Assembly: GCF_014204795.1 (NCBI RefSeq)
Contig: NZ_JACHMB010000001.1
Location: 124,001-188,000 of the forward strand
Direction of reading: 5' to 3'
Source: Nonomuraea jabiensis
GTDB lineage: Bacteria > Actinomycetota > Actinomycetes > Streptosporangiales > Streptosporangiaceae
Length of the DNA: 64,000 nucleotides
Positions within the stretch are counted from its first letter, which is position 1. The number at the start of each line of letters is the position of its first letter. Position numbers and translations under genes: made by a program. Below are positions 52,815 through 61,436 of the stretch, in pieces. The notes below the pieces were generated by a model. The model was not told the origin of the DNA. It ran no database searches and worked only from the letters and a program-made list of their open reading frames with translations.

Positions 52815-53495
52815 ATGCTGAACCGACTGGCACCGGCCGTGGTCCCGGCCCTGGTCTCGGCCCTGATCTCGGCCCTGATCTCGGCCCTGGCCGTACTGGG
52901 CCTGATCGGCGCGCCGAGCGCGTCCGCCGCGGCGCCGATCACCGCGCGGGCCGCCGTCCAGGTGCGGAGCGCGCCCGCCGACGCCCTCGCGCCCGGCCCC
53001 TTCCACCGGCAGCTCGACCCGCTGGCCGGCACGTGGAAGGCCGTCAAGACCAACTACCTCCTCGGCGGCGGCAAGCCGGTCGTCTCCCGCGACATCACGG
53101 TCACGACGCGGTGGATCGCCAAGACCGGCGGCCGCTTCCTGGAGGAGCGGACCGAGGGGACCCTGGGCGGCAACCCCTACTACCGCCTGGGCATCCTCGG
53201 CTTCTCCACCATCGACCGGCGCTACGAGTGGACGACGTTCGACAGCGTCACCCCCACCGCGATGACCTACCGGGGGCCCGCGCTCAGCAAGCGCACCAAC
53301 GAGCTGTCGCTGCCCGGCACGTTCACCGACCCCGGCGTGCTGGGCCCCGAATACGTCGGGAAGACCATCCCGATGCGGACCGTGATCACCATCAGGTCGA
53401 ACGACAAGCACACCTTCGACCTGTACTTCACGCCTCCCGGCCAGCCCGAGCGGCTGGTGGACCGCGTCGTCTACACCCGCAGGGCGCCGGCTTAG
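52815..53495 (+). CDS. Secreted DUF1579-type protein
   Basis: A 226-residue exported protein. The signal peptide (residues 1 to about 38) contains a repeated hydrophobic stretch, ALVSALISALISALAVLGLI, encoded by a 12-bp tandem repeat. The mature domain is a beta-barrel-like DUF1579 type: FHRQLDPLAGTWKAVKTNYL, FLEERTEGTLGGNPYYRLGI, FSTIDRRYEWTTFDS, SLPGTFTDP. Proteins of this family lack a firmly known role and resemble lipocalin-like ligand binders. GGAG lies before the ATG. Its stop overlaps that of the convergent phosphatase gene by 4 bases. Confidence 0.75.
   Translation: MLNRLAPAVVPALVSALISALISALAVLGLIGAPSASAAAPITARAAVQVRSAPADALAPGPFHRQLDPLAGTWKAVKTNYLLGGGKPVVSRDITVTTRWIAKTGGRFLEERTEGTLGGNPYYRLGILGFSTIDRRYEWTTFDSVTPTAMTYRGPALSKRTNELSLPGTFTDPGVLGPEYVGKTIPMRTVITIRSNDKHTFDLYFTPPGQPERLVDRVVYTRRAPA
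52851..52886. repeat. 12-bp tandem repeat inside a signal-peptide coding region
   Basis: Three units of CTG[GA]TCTCGGCC encode L[VI]SA each. They make up the hydrophobic core of the DUF1579 protein's signal peptide. Gain or loss of a unit would change the core by four residues without shifting the frame. Confidence 0.85.
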
Positions 53496-54223
53496 CCGTC
53501 GTGGAGGTACCGGCCCCGGAGTTCTGAGATCAGCTCCTCCTCCACCCGGAGCCGGTCGGTGACATATCCCCGGACGGAGCCGTGTGCCGCCGCCAGGTCG
53601 GCCAGGAAGAGGCGCATGATCTCGCCGGGGGCTCTGCCGTACCCGGGCCACTTCAGCTCGCGGCCCGGGTGGGCGGCCCGCCAGTCGGCGACCAGCCGGT
53701 CGGTGGCCAGCTCGGTCAGCGCGAAGTCCCGCACGATGTCGTCCTCCGGCACCTCCAGCAGGGCCAGCACCAGCGCGGCCACCAGCCCGGTCCGGTCCTT
53801 GCCGGAGGCGCAGTGGAACACCAGCGGCTCGTCCGCCGAGGCGATGACCTCCAGGGCCTGCCGCAGCTCCGCGACCCCGTCGAGGGCGACCTCGGCGTAG
53901 CGGTCGGCCAGGAAGCGCCACGGGTCGGCGTCCGGGTCGATCTCCGCCTGGTCGTAGGGCCGGTGCTCGATGCTGAGGTTGTGATAAGCCATCCCGTCGT
54001 GGTGCGGCACCCGCCCCCTGGCCTCGATCTCCCAGGGGTAGCGCAGGTCGATCACCGTACGGACGCCCAAGCCCAGGAAGCGGTCCCAGTCCTCGCCGCG
54101 CAGCTTGGCCAGCGAATCGGACCTGAACAGCCGCCCCCACCGCACCACGCTCCCGCCGGCGGCCCGGTAGCCGCCGAGATCCCGGAAGTTGTGCAGCCGC
54201 TCGAACGCGATATGTCTTCTCAC
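53492..54223 (-). CDS. Tyrosine-protein phosphatase (Y_phosphatase3 / PtpB-like)
   Basis: A 243-residue dual-specificity-type phosphatase. The N-terminal NFRDLGGYRAAGGSVVRWGR and LFRSDSLAKL blocks and the P-loop FHCASGKDRTGLVAALVL (CX5R with Cys near residue 137) are those of the PF13350 group (M. tuberculosis PtpB, Listeria LipA). These act on phosphotyrosine, phosphoserine/threonine or phosphoinositides. No signal peptide. Start GTG 54223 has TAGAGT 6 nt upstream and no Shine-Dalgarno (leaderless type). Stop overlaps that of the DUF1579 gene on the other strand. Confidence 0.92.
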   Translation of the reverse strand: MRRHIAFERLHNFRDLGGYRAAGGSVVRWGRLFRSDSLAKLRGEDWDRFLGLGVRTVIDLRYPWEIEARGRVPHHDGMAYHNLSIEHRPYDQAEIDPDADPWRFLADRYAEVALDGVAELRQALEVIASADEPLVFHCASGKDRTGLVAALVLALLEVPEDDIVRDFALTELATDRLVADWRAAHPGRELKWPGYGRAPGEIMRLFLADLAAAHGSVRGYVTDRLRVEEELISELRGRYLHDG

Positions 54224-54232
54224 GCGGTCACT

Positions 54233-54305
54233 CTACGACCGCCCCATGCCCGCGTAGTGCTCGGCGATCTCGTCGCTGGTCGTCAGCCATACGCCGTCGT
54301 GGCGG
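54233..54305 (-). pseudogene. C-terminal relic resembling a polysaccharide deacetylase
   Basis: On the minus strand about 20 codons ending in a TAG stop (54233-54235) read ARHDGVWLTTSDEIAEHYAG then MGRS. This looks like the extreme C-terminus of polysaccharide deacetylase (allantoinase-like) proteins, where a W-x-x-T-x-x-E-I-A-x-H-(W/Y) string is common. Upstream the frame has no matching sequence and runs into a sigma-factor promoter. The stop codon overlaps the -10 element of the phosphatase gene. Short, so the assignment is tentative. Confidence 0.35.
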
Positions 54306-54322
54306 GCAGCGCAGGAGGAGCA

Positions 54323-54337
54323 ACCGAATAATTCGGT
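54323..54337. promoter_or_regulatory. 15-bp palindrome upstream of the ECF sigma factor gene
   Basis: ACCGAAT A ATTCGGT: perfect 7-bp arms around one base, 41 bases before the sigma-factor GTG. AT-rich for this genome. It is a good candidate for a repressor site or part of the sigma gene's promoter. Confidence 0.55.
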
Positions 54338-54378
54338 AGGTCGCGGTAATCCAGGGGCGTCCGGAGGGACTACTGGGT

Positions 54379-54903
54379 GTGGATGATCCCGAGGAACGAT
54401 TCACAGACCTCTACGACCGGCACTATCGCAGCGTCCTGGGCTACGCCCTGCTGCGGGCCGAGCGCGACCTCGCCGAGGACGTCTCCAGCGAGACGTTCCT
54501 GGTGGCGTGGCGGCGGCTCGACGACCTGCCGCAGCCGCCGCTGCCGTGGCTGCTCGGGGTGGCGCGCAACCTGCTGGCCAAGCAGCGCGACTCGCGCCAC
54601 CGGCGGCAGGCCCTGGTCGACCGGATCGTGGCCCTGACCACCCCGCGCGACCAGGTGGCCTGGGACGTGGCCGAGCACGTCGTCGACAGGGAGACCGCGC
54701 TGGCCGCGCTGTCGGCCCTGCCGGAGCACGACGTGGAGGCCATGATCTTCGCCACCTGGTACGGCCTGCCGCCCGAGCAGGCGGCCTCCGTCGTGGGCTG
54801 CTCGGTCCGTACGTACAACGTCCGGCTCCACCGTGCGCGCAAGCGCCTCACCCAGGCCCTGCGCCTGGGCGGCGCGAGCCCGGCCCGCAGCCTCGACTCC
54901 TGA
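54379..54903 (+). CDS. ECF-subfamily RNA polymerase sigma factor
   Basis: A 174-residue sigma factor. Region 2 is FTDLYDRHYRSVLGYALLRA with ERDLAEDVSSETFLVAWRR; region 4 is LSALPEHDVEAMIFATWYGL then PEQAASVVGCSVRTYNVRLH. Start GTG 54379 has GGAGGG 10 bases upstream. The next gene, 22 bases downstream, encodes a membrane-anchored CU044_5270-type protein, which in this arrangement probably acts as an anti-sigma-like partner or sensor. A perfect palindrome lies upstream. The signal and regulon are not known. Confidence 0.9.
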   Translation: MDDPEERFTDLYDRHYRSVLGYALLRAERDLAEDVSSETFLVAWRRLDDLPQPPLPWLLGVARNLLAKQRDSRHRRQALVDRIVALTTPRDQVAWDVAEHVVDRETALAALSALPEHDVEAMIFATWYGLPPEQAASVVGCSVRTYNVRLHRARKRLTQALRLGGASPARSLDS

Positions 54904-54925
54904 CCACACCCTTGGAGGACCTTTC

Positions 54926-56083
54926 ATGACCGACCGACTCTTCGCCGGGCTCAAGCCCGACGGGCTGGACGAGCTGGCCGAGGACGGCTACCGGCGGCGC
55001 CGCTCGGCCGACCTGGCCCGCGCCTTCGCCACGCCGCGCGTCAGGCGGCGCTCGCGGCGGCCGTTCCTGCTGGTGGCGAGCGCGGCGGCGGCCGGGCTCG
55101 CGGCCGCCACCGTGGTCGTCGCCTCCGGCGAGACCCCGGCTCCCAGGACGCCGAGCCCGGCAGTGGCGGCCGCGCCGGTGACCGCCCGCTCCTTCCTGCT
55201 CGCGGCGGCCTCGACGGCGCTGCGCGAGCCGGCCGAGTCCGGCCGCTACTGGTACGTCCGGGAGCGCACGTTCGCGAAGGTGCACCACGTGCCGGGCGAC
55301 TACACGGCCAAGCTCAATGCCCTGCGCAAGGCGCAGAAGGACAAGGAGGCGGGGCTCAAGGGCGCCCCGGAGCGGCTGGCCGCCGCGGAGAAGGAGTTCG
55401 AGAAGAAGGTCACGGAGCTGAAGACCGGCGGGGTCCCCGAGCTGCCGTACGCGGCCTTCTCCGCCGACACCCGTGAGACCTGGCGCCCGATGAAGGCGGG
55501 CGAGACCGGCCGCAGCGTGAGCAACCAGGACGTCGAGGTCACCTTCGGCTCCCCGCAGGACGAGGCCGACTGGCGGGCGGCCGGCTCCCCCGAGCTGGCC
55601 GAGAAGAAGCCCAAGACCTACGACGACGGCACCGAGCGGGTCCTGTCGATCGACAACCCGAGCCTGAACCTGCACAACCTCGCGGACCTGCCCACCGGCG
55701 AGGACGCGCTGCGCCGCCGCCTGGACGACCTCTGGAAGCGCAGCCCGAACAGCGCGGACACCGACAAGGCCGGTTACCTCTGGCAGACCGCCGTGGACCT
55801 GATGACCGCGCCGCTCAAGCCGGGCACCCGCTCGGCCCTGTTCCGCGTGCTGGCCGACCAGCCGGCCGTGACGCTGGAGGGCAGGACCTCCGACGCGCTG
55901 GGGCGTACCGGGGTCGCCCTCTCCACGCCGGCGGCGCACGAGCTCACGGTGCGGCTGGTCGTGGACGAGCGGTCGGCGGGGCTGCTGCAGTACGAGCTGG
56001 CCGAGAAGGGCAAGCTCCTGCTGCGGGTGGCGCTGGAGGACATGGGCTGGTCCGACGAGCTCGGCAGGCGCCCGGCCGGCTGA
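54926..56083 (+). CDS. CU044_5270 family protein, membrane-anchored partner of the ECF sigma factor
   Basis: A 385-residue protein. A cytoplasmic N-terminus of about 45 residues, rich in Arg (RRRRSADLARAFATPRVRRR), precedes one membrane helix (PFLLVASAAAAGLAAATVVV, about 46-65) and a large extracytoplasmic domain. This layout and its position right after an ECF sigma gene match the CU044_5270 group of actinobacteria. The N-terminus could bind the sigma factor while the outer domain senses a signal, but no zinc anti-sigma (ZAS) motif is visible. GGAGG lies upstream of the ATG. A Lys/Glu-rich helical insertion (about 130-170) stands out. Confidence 0.8.
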   Translation: MTDRLFAGLKPDGLDELAEDGYRRRRSADLARAFATPRVRRRSRRPFLLVASAAAAGLAAATVVVASGETPAPRTPSPAVAAAPVTARSFLLAAASTALREPAESGRYWYVRERTFAKVHHVPGDYTAKLNALRKAQKDKEAGLKGAPERLAAAEKEFEKKVTELKTGGVPELPYAAFSADTRETWRPMKAGETGRSVSNQDVEVTFGSPQDEADWRAAGSPELAEKKPKTYDDGTERVLSIDNPSLNLHNLADLPTGEDALRRRLDDLWKRSPNSADTDKAGYLWQTAVDLMTAPLKPGTRSALFRVLADQPAVTLEGRTSDALGRTGVALSTPAAHELTVRLVVDERSAGLLQYELAEKGKLLLRVALEDMGWSDELGRRPAG

Positions 56084-56118
56084 GGCCCCGGCCGGACGCC
56101 TGCCACTGTCATGGGGGC

Positions 56119-57519
56119 TCAGCGGCGCCAGATCACCGCGGAGGGGCTGCCGGCGTCGACGGTGACGTCACCGTTCCAGGTGAGGAAGGACGGCTGCGGC
56201 AGGTAGTCCTGCCCCAGGAAGAAGCCGCGCTTGATGCCGGTGACGTGCACGACGGCGCCGTTGTCGGTGCCGACCACGACGCGGTTGGCGGTGATCTCCT
56301 GGATGTCGTCGGCCGTCGTGCCGGCCGGCAGCTCCACCGTGGTCGCGGCCGGGTCGTCGCGCTGGATGGACCAGGTCGGGTCCACGTGGTTCGACAGGTA
56401 GACGGTGGCGCCGCTCTTGAGGCGTACGCCGAGCGAGACGCCGACCCAGGACGAGCCGGTGTTGGGCCGGTCGGTCGTCTTCTTGACCACCGCGTACAGG
56501 TAGTTGCGCTGGTCGCTGACCTCCGGCGTGGCGGGCGTCGCGCCGGAGGCGGCCTCGATCTTGCCCTCCCGGATCATCTCCTTGGACATGATCTGGTAGG
56601 TCCAGGAGTTGGTGTCCATCATGTACTCGCGGGCCTCGGCGGCCGGCCGGGTCGGCAGCGCCGACAGGAAGAACCGCATCGGGTCGGTGACCTTGTCGCA
56701 CATGTTGTTGTTGTTCGTGCAGGTCTCAAGCTGGGCGTGGTCGCCCTCGTACGTGCCGGCGAACCGCAGCGTCTGGTGGTTGGCGGCCTGGTAGGTGTCG
56801 CTGCCCGCGACCCGGTCGCCGCGCTCGTCGACCTCCACCGCGTAGACCCACTCGATGTCGGTGGTCCGGCCCCAGCGCGCCATCAGCGCCGGCGTGTTGG
56901 TCCCGCCGTCCTCGTTGCTCCACACGACGGAGTACGTGAGCTTCGTCCGGCCCGGCGCCGACCCGGGGCCGACCTCGTGCCAGGCGATGAGCGGGGTGTC
57001 GGTCGTCGCGTTCTGGTACGGGGTGCCGAGTTCGGCGAGGTTGCGGCCGTAGACGATGGGGGCGTAGCGCAGCGCCAGGTACTCGGCGCTGCCCGGCGCG
57101 TACGTCGTCACCTTCACCCGGTCGAGCAGGACGGACCTGCTCCCCGCGGCGGATCGGTCACCGGCGAAGCGCAGCCGCAACACGTGCGGCCCCTGCCGCA
57201 GCGAGCCGAGCGCGAGCTGCCGGGGCAGCCGCTGGTCTCCGGAGACGACGAGGTCGGTGGCGTAGCGGTTGTCGACGTAGATCGACACGACGGCCGACTC
57301 GCCGCCCTTCACGGCCCAGTCCGTGCCGGGCGCGGCGGCGCTCAGGTCGACGACCGCCTCGCCGGCCCGCTTCACGAGGAACGGGACCCGTACGTCGGAG
57401 TGGTCGCGGCGAACCTGGATCGGGCGGCCGTGATCGGCCTGCGCCACGGCGGGTGCGGCGAGCACGGCCGCCGTGGCGAGGGCCGCGGCCGCGGCGGTGA
57501 GCAAGGGGACGACTCGCAT
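56119..57519 (-). CDS. Secreted protein of unknown function
   Basis: A 466-residue exported protein. The signal peptide is VVPLLTAAAAALATAAVLAA, cleaved near APAVAQA-DHG. The mature part begins with a beta-rich domain of about 130 residues resembling a carbohydrate-binding or agglutinin-like fold (FAGDRSAAGSRSVLLDRVKV). A larger domain follows with EYLALRYAPIVYGRNL, WHEVGPGSAPGRTKLTYSVV, QAANHQTLRFAGTYEGDHAQ and HVDPTWSIQRDD. I do not recognise the family. A Cys pair (TCTNNNNMC) may form a disulphide. Start ATG 57519 has GGAGGAAA 8 bases upstream. Converges on the CU044_5270 gene (35-base gap). Possible adhesin or enzyme; open. Confidence 0.7.
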   Translation of the reverse strand: MRVVPLLTAAAAALATAAVLAAPAVAQADHGRPIQVRRDHSDVRVPFLVKRAGEAVVDLSAAAPGTDWAVKGGESAVVSIYVDNRYATDLVVSGDQRLPRQLALGSLRQGPHVLRLRFAGDRSAAGSRSVLLDRVKVTTYAPGSAEYLALRYAPIVYGRNLAELGTPYQNATTDTPLIAWHEVGPGSAPGRTKLTYSVVWSNEDGGTNTPALMARWGRTTDIEWVYAVEVDERGDRVAGSDTYQAANHQTLRFAGTYEGDHAQLETCTNNNNMCDKVTDPMRFFLSALPTRPAAEAREYMMDTNSWTYQIMSKEMIREGKIEAASGATPATPEVSDQRNYLYAVVKKTTDRPNTGSSWVGVSLGVRLKSGATVYLSNHVDPTWSIQRDDPAATTVELPAGTTADDIQEITANRVVVGTDNGAVVHVTGIKRGFFLGQDYLPQPSFLTWNGDVTVDAGSPSAVIWRR

Positions 57520-57679
57520 CAGAGTTTCCTCCGTGGGGGATTGCACCGCGAACCCGCGGTCAAAGCGATTGTCAGACCTGCCGGCCAACACCGAGAGAGC
57601 AATCGCTGAAAATCAGGACAACACCCCCGATCTCCGGCATATCCGGCCGCGAGGCGGCCGATGGATAGGATCTGGGGCC

Positions 57680-58246
57680 ATGACGTCCGGCGAGGTCCCC
57701 GGCGAGCGGTTCCTCCTGCTCGTCTACCGCGTGCCCTCCACCACCTCGCGGGCCCGGGTGGCCGTCTGGCGCGAGCTCAAGCGCATGGGGGCGCTCTACG
57801 TCCAGCAGGCCGTATGCGTGCTGCCCGACCGGCCGGGCGTGCGCGAGCGCCTCGACAAGATCCGCGCCCGCATCGGCGAACTGGAGGGCGAGAGCATGCG
57901 CTTCGTGCTAGACGACATCGACGAGCACGAGCGGGGGACGCTGGTCGCCTCCTTCAAGGAGAACTCCGCCAAGGAGTACGCCGAGATCGTCGAGGAGTGC
58001 GAGACCAGGTTCTTCAAGGAGATCGAGTTCGAGCGCTTCCGCGGCAACTACACCTTCGAGGAGGCCGAGGAGATCCGCCAGGACCTGGAGAAGCTCAGGC
58101 GCTGGCTGCGCAAGGTCGAGGAGCGCGACTGGATGGGCGCGCCCGGCAGGGCCGAGGCCACGGCCAAGGTGGCCGAGTGCGAGCAGCTGCTGGAGGCGTT
58201 CGAGGCGGACGTCTACGAACGCGAGGGCGGCTCCGGGCAAGGCTGA
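57680..58246 (+). CDS. ChrB N-terminal-domain-like protein
   Basis: A 188-residue cytoplasmic protein. The N-terminal block LLLVYRVPSTTSRARVAVWR, LKRMGALYVQQAVCVLPDRP is typical of ChrB N-terminal domains (linked elsewhere to chromate resistance). The C-terminal half is a long charged helical region (SFKENSAKEYAEIVEECETR, EEAEEIRQDLEKLRRWLRKV) that probably forms a coiled coil. No chrA chromate transporter is nearby, so a resistance role is not implied. TAGGAT lies 8 nt before the ATG with no Shine-Dalgarno (leaderless type). Stands alone. Confidence 0.75.
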   Translation: MTSGEVPGERFLLLVYRVPSTTSRARVAVWRELKRMGALYVQQAVCVLPDRPGVRERLDKIRARIGELEGESMRFVLDDIDEHERGTLVASFKENSAKEYAEIVEECETRFFKEIEFERFRGNYTFEEAEEIRQDLEKLRRWLRKVEERDWMGAPGRAEATAKVAECEQLLEAFEADVYEREGGSGQG

Positions 58247-58321
58247 CCGGACGAAAATCCAGCCCGGACCTCGTGTTCCCGCACAAGCGCGACCACCGCC
58301 CCGGCCGGGTACGTTGCGCCA

Positions 58322-59791
58322 ATGGACACCCATGACCTCGTGCTGAGCGGCGCCCGGGTCCTCGACCCGGAGACCGGTCTCGACGCCGTCGCCCACGTAG
58401 GCGTGACCGGCGGCACGCTCTCGGCCGTCTCGACGCGGCCGATGTCCGGCCGCGAGCACCTCGACGTCTCCGGGCTGGCGATCGCGCCCGGCTGGATCGA
58501 CCTGCACAGCCACTCCCACACCGTCGCCGGGCACCGGCTGCAGGCGCTCGACGGCGTCACCACCGTGCTCGACCTGGAGGCGGGGATCAGCCCCGTGGCG
58601 GAGGCGTACGCCGAAGCCGCGGCGGAGGGGCGCCCGCTCAACTACGGCTTCTCCGCCTCCTGGGGCATGGCCAGGATGGCCGCGGTCGGCGGGTTGCCGC
58701 ACGGCGGAGGGCTGGCCGCCGCGCTCGGCGCCCTCGGCAGCCCGGCCTGGCAGGCACAGGCGAGCCGGGCGCAGCTCCAGGCGCTGCTCGGGCTGATCGA
58801 GGCCGACCTCGCCGACGGGGCCCTCGGGATCGGCCTGCTGATCGGGTACGCGCCCAGGGTGGACCCCCAGGAGTACGTCGCGGTCGCCGGGCTCGCCGCC
58901 AGTGCGGGCACGCCCACCTACACCCACGCCCGCGACCTGGTCGAGCAGACTCCCGACCTGCCGATCGACGGCGCCGAGGAGGTCGTCATGGCGGCCGTCG
59001 AGACGGGCGCCCACATGCACTACTGCCACGTCAACAGCACCTCGCTGCGCCAGCTCGACCGGGTGCTGACGCTGGTGGAGCGGGTGCGGGCCGAGGGCGC
59101 GCGGGTGACCACCGAGGCGTACCCCTACGGCGCGGGGATGACCGGCATCGGCGCCGCCTTCCTCGCCCCCGAGGCCCTGCCCGCCTCCGGCATCGGACCT
59201 GAGTCCATCGTCTACGTCCCCACGGGAGAGCGGGTCGCCGACGCCGAGACGCTGCGGCGGCTGCGTGCCGCCGACCCGGGCGGGCTCGCGGTCATCCACT
59301 TCTTCGACGAGGACGACCCCGCCGACCTGGCCTTCGTCGACCGGGCGCTGCTCAGCCCCGGCACCGTCGTGGGCTCCGACGCCATGCCGCTGACCTGGGT
59401 GGGCGGGCCGCCCGAGCCGCTCGCCTGGCCGCTGCCGCCGTCCGCCGTCACGCATCCCCGTACGGCGGGGACCTTCTCGCGCGTGCTGCGCCGCCACGTC
59501 AGGGAGACGGGCCGCCTCACGCTGCTGGAGGCGGTGGCCCGCTGCAGCCTGCTGCCCGCCCGGGTGCTGGAGGACGCCGTGCCCGCCATGCGGCGCAAGG
59601 GCAGGATCCAGCCGGGCTGCGACGCGGACCTGATCGTCTTCGACCCGGAGACGGTCGGGGACCGGGCCACGTACGCCCGCAGCACCACGCCCTCGGCCGG
59701 TTACGCGCACGTGCTGGTCGGCGGCCGGTTCGTGGTGCGGTCGGGTGAACTCCTCCTCGACGCGCTGCCCGGCCGTCCCATCAGGCGCTGA
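58322..59791 (+). CDS. N-acyl-D-amino-acid deacylase family amidohydrolase
   Basis: A 489-residue metal-dependent amidohydrolase. The N-terminal metal site is IDLHSHSH (about residues 59-66), followed by GVTTVLDLEAG. Further ligands are HARD (TPTYTHARDL), HYCHVNST, and a late Asp in GSDAMPLTWVGGPPEP. FSRVLRRHVRETGRLTLLEA and GRIQPGCDADLIVFDPETV complete the D-aminoacylase/N-acyl-D-glutamate deacylase pattern. It would release a D-amino acid (or other amine) from an acylated form. TACGTT lies 6 nt before the ATG (leaderless type). Convergent with the PucR gene (4 bases between stops) and near a RidA/dehydratase operon. Confidence 0.88.
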   Translation: MDTHDLVLSGARVLDPETGLDAVAHVGVTGGTLSAVSTRPMSGREHLDVSGLAIAPGWIDLHSHSHTVAGHRLQALDGVTTVLDLEAGISPVAEAYAEAAAEGRPLNYGFSASWGMARMAAVGGLPHGGGLAAALGALGSPAWQAQASRAQLQALLGLIEADLADGALGIGLLIGYAPRVDPQEYVAVAGLAASAGTPTYTHARDLVEQTPDLPIDGAEEVVMAAVETGAHMHYCHVNSTSLRQLDRVLTLVERVRAEGARVTTEAYPYGAGMTGIGAAFLAPEALPASGIGPESIVYVPTGERVADAETLRRLRAADPGGLAVIHFFDEDDPADLAFVDRALLSPGTVVGSDAMPLTWVGGPPEPLAWPLPPSAVTHPRTAGTFSRVLRRHVRETGRLTLLEAVARCSLLPARVLEDAVPAMRRKGRIQPGCDADLIVFDPETVGDRATYARSTTPSAGYAHVLVGGRFVVRSGELLLDALPGRPIRR

Positions 59792-59795
59792 GCCC

Positions 59796-61331
59796 TCAGC
59801 CGGGCTCCCCGGGCAGCAGGCGGAGTTCGAGCGCGGCCACCAGGCGCACGTCCGGGTCGGCGAGGTCGAGGCGGAACCGCTCGGTGATCCGCCTCAGCCG
59901 GTAGCGGAACGTGTTCGGGTGCACGTTGACCCTGGCCGCCGCCGCGGGCACGTCGCCGAACGCCTCGAGGTAGGCGCGCAGCGTCGGCAACCAGGCGGTC
60001 CCCCTGGCGGCGTCCTGCTCGACCAACCCGTCGAGCAGGCCCAGCCGCAGGCCCGGATGCTGCTCGGCCAGCCCTCTCAGCCGGTGGAGGGTCAGCGTGG
60101 CCCGGACGTCCTCCACCCGTACGACGGCGGGGGCGTTCCGCCCGGCGACGTCCAGCACCAGATCGGCATCGGCGCGCGAGGCGGCCACGCCGGTCAGGGC
60201 GGGAGCGGTCGGCCCGACGCCCGCCCGCACCGGCAGGCCGAAGGCCCGGCCTGCCGCGCCCGCGAACTCGCCCGCGAGGGCGCACGCCCGCGACCTCGTG
60301 GCCGCGACGAGGGCGTAGGCCCGCACGCCCAGGGCCACGGAGACGACCGTACGGCGGTAGGCGGAGCCCGACAGGGCGACGAGATCGGCGATCCGCCTGG
60401 CCAGGGCCGCGTCCGCGGGGGCGTCGCCGGTGCCGGCCCCCAGGGCGATCACCGTCACCGGCGCGGACAGCCCGAGGCCGGACGCGTCCTGCGACATGCC
60501 GTCCAGCAGGCGCGTCACCGCCTCCACGCGCCTGCGCCGCTCGGGGTCGGGCTCGGCGCGGCGGCGCAGCAGGTGCAGCGCCACGTTCCCGGCGGCCGAC
60601 TCGAGGATCCGCCGCGCCTCCTGGCCCAGCGGCTCGTCTCCCTCGACGACCCAGATGCTGCCCAGCATCTCGTCACCCGCCCGGACCGCGATGGCCAGCC
60701 GCCGCCGGTAGCCGTGCACGTCGAACCCGGTCACGCTGACGGCCTGCGCGCTCCGCCGGATCCGGTGGAAGACGCCGGCGTCCCGGAGGCGGCGCTGCCA
60801 CTCCTCCGGCACCCTGCGGCCCAGGATGTTCTGACGGCGCGGCGGGTCGATGCGGTGCCCGAGGTCGGAGTAGGCCAGCAGCCTGCCGTGCGGGTCCTCG
60901 ATGGTGGAGGCCGCGCCCGCGCCCGCGGCCACGGCGTTGGCCAGGGCGAACAGGTCGCCCGCCGGGTCGTCCGCGGCGACGGCGCCGAGCAGCGCCGTGT
61001 AGAGGCCGCCCCACGGCAGCTCGGGGCCGGCCGCCAGCACGGCGATCCCCATGCTCTCCGCGGCGGCCACGACCGGTGGGGACACCGGGCGGCGCAGCAC
61101 GACCGCTGCCAGGCGGGCCCGCGCGAGCCGGTCCAGCAGGTGGAGCTGCTCGTCCTCGCCCGTCACGCCGACGGCGAGCACGATGGGGTGGGCGTCCACG
61201 GCCTGCGGGTCGCCGGAGTCGAGGATGACCGGCGGGCCGGCGGGCGAGTCCCGGCCCGTGAGCAGGTCGATCCCGATTCCCGGCGCAAGCCGCTCGACCA
61301 CGCTGCTCAGCGTCAGATCGGCCGGAGGCAT
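59796..61331 (-). CDS. PucR-family transcriptional regulator
   Basis: A 511-residue regulator. The N-terminal purine-catabolism-like domain (MPPADLTLSSVVERLAPGIG, DAHPIVLAVGVTGEDEQLHL) is followed by a GAF-like middle (STIEDPHGRLLAYSDLGHRI) and the C-terminal PucR helix-turn-helix DVPAAAARVNVHPNTFRYRL, RRITERFRLDLADPDVRL. Start ATG 61331 has AAAGGA upstream. It is divergent from the RidA gene (105-base gap) and convergent with the deacylase. PucR-type regulators usually control catabolism of a nitrogen compound; here probably the amino-acid-derived substrates of the neighbouring genes. Confidence 0.9.
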   Translation of the reverse strand: MPPADLTLSSVVERLAPGIGIDLLTGRDSPAGPPVILDSGDPQAVDAHPIVLAVGVTGEDEQLHLLDRLARARLAAVVLRRPVSPPVVAAAESMGIAVLAAGPELPWGGLYTALLGAVAADDPAGDLFALANAVAAGAGAASTIEDPHGRLLAYSDLGHRIDPPRRQNILGRRVPEEWQRRLRDAGVFHRIRRSAQAVSVTGFDVHGYRRRLAIAVRAGDEMLGSIWVVEGDEPLGQEARRILESAAGNVALHLLRRRAEPDPERRRRVEAVTRLLDGMSQDASGLGLSAPVTVIALGAGTGDAPADAALARRIADLVALSGSAYRRTVVSVALGVRAYALVAATRSRACALAGEFAGAAGRAFGLPVRAGVGPTAPALTGVAASRADADLVLDVAGRNAPAVVRVEDVRATLTLHRLRGLAEQHPGLRLGLLDGLVEQDAARGTAWLPTLRAYLEAFGDVPAAAARVNVHPNTFRYRLRRITERFRLDLADPDVRLVAALELRLLPGEPG

Positions 61332-61436
61332 GGTGGTGGTTCCTTTCTGCTGTTGTGCCCGGACGAGAAAGCGGGGCACGGAGTGTGGCGTCCCGGACAA
61401 GTCCGCGGCGGTCCGGGCGGGCCTAGCGTTCTCGGC

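Noticed and set aside
57680..58246. Chromate resistance determinant
   Set aside because: Only a ChrB-N-like domain is present; there is no chrA transporter or other resistance gene nearby.
49323..58322. Possible mobile element covering the regulator-rich region
   Set aside because: No integrase, transposase, attachment repeats or change in base composition was seen on either side.
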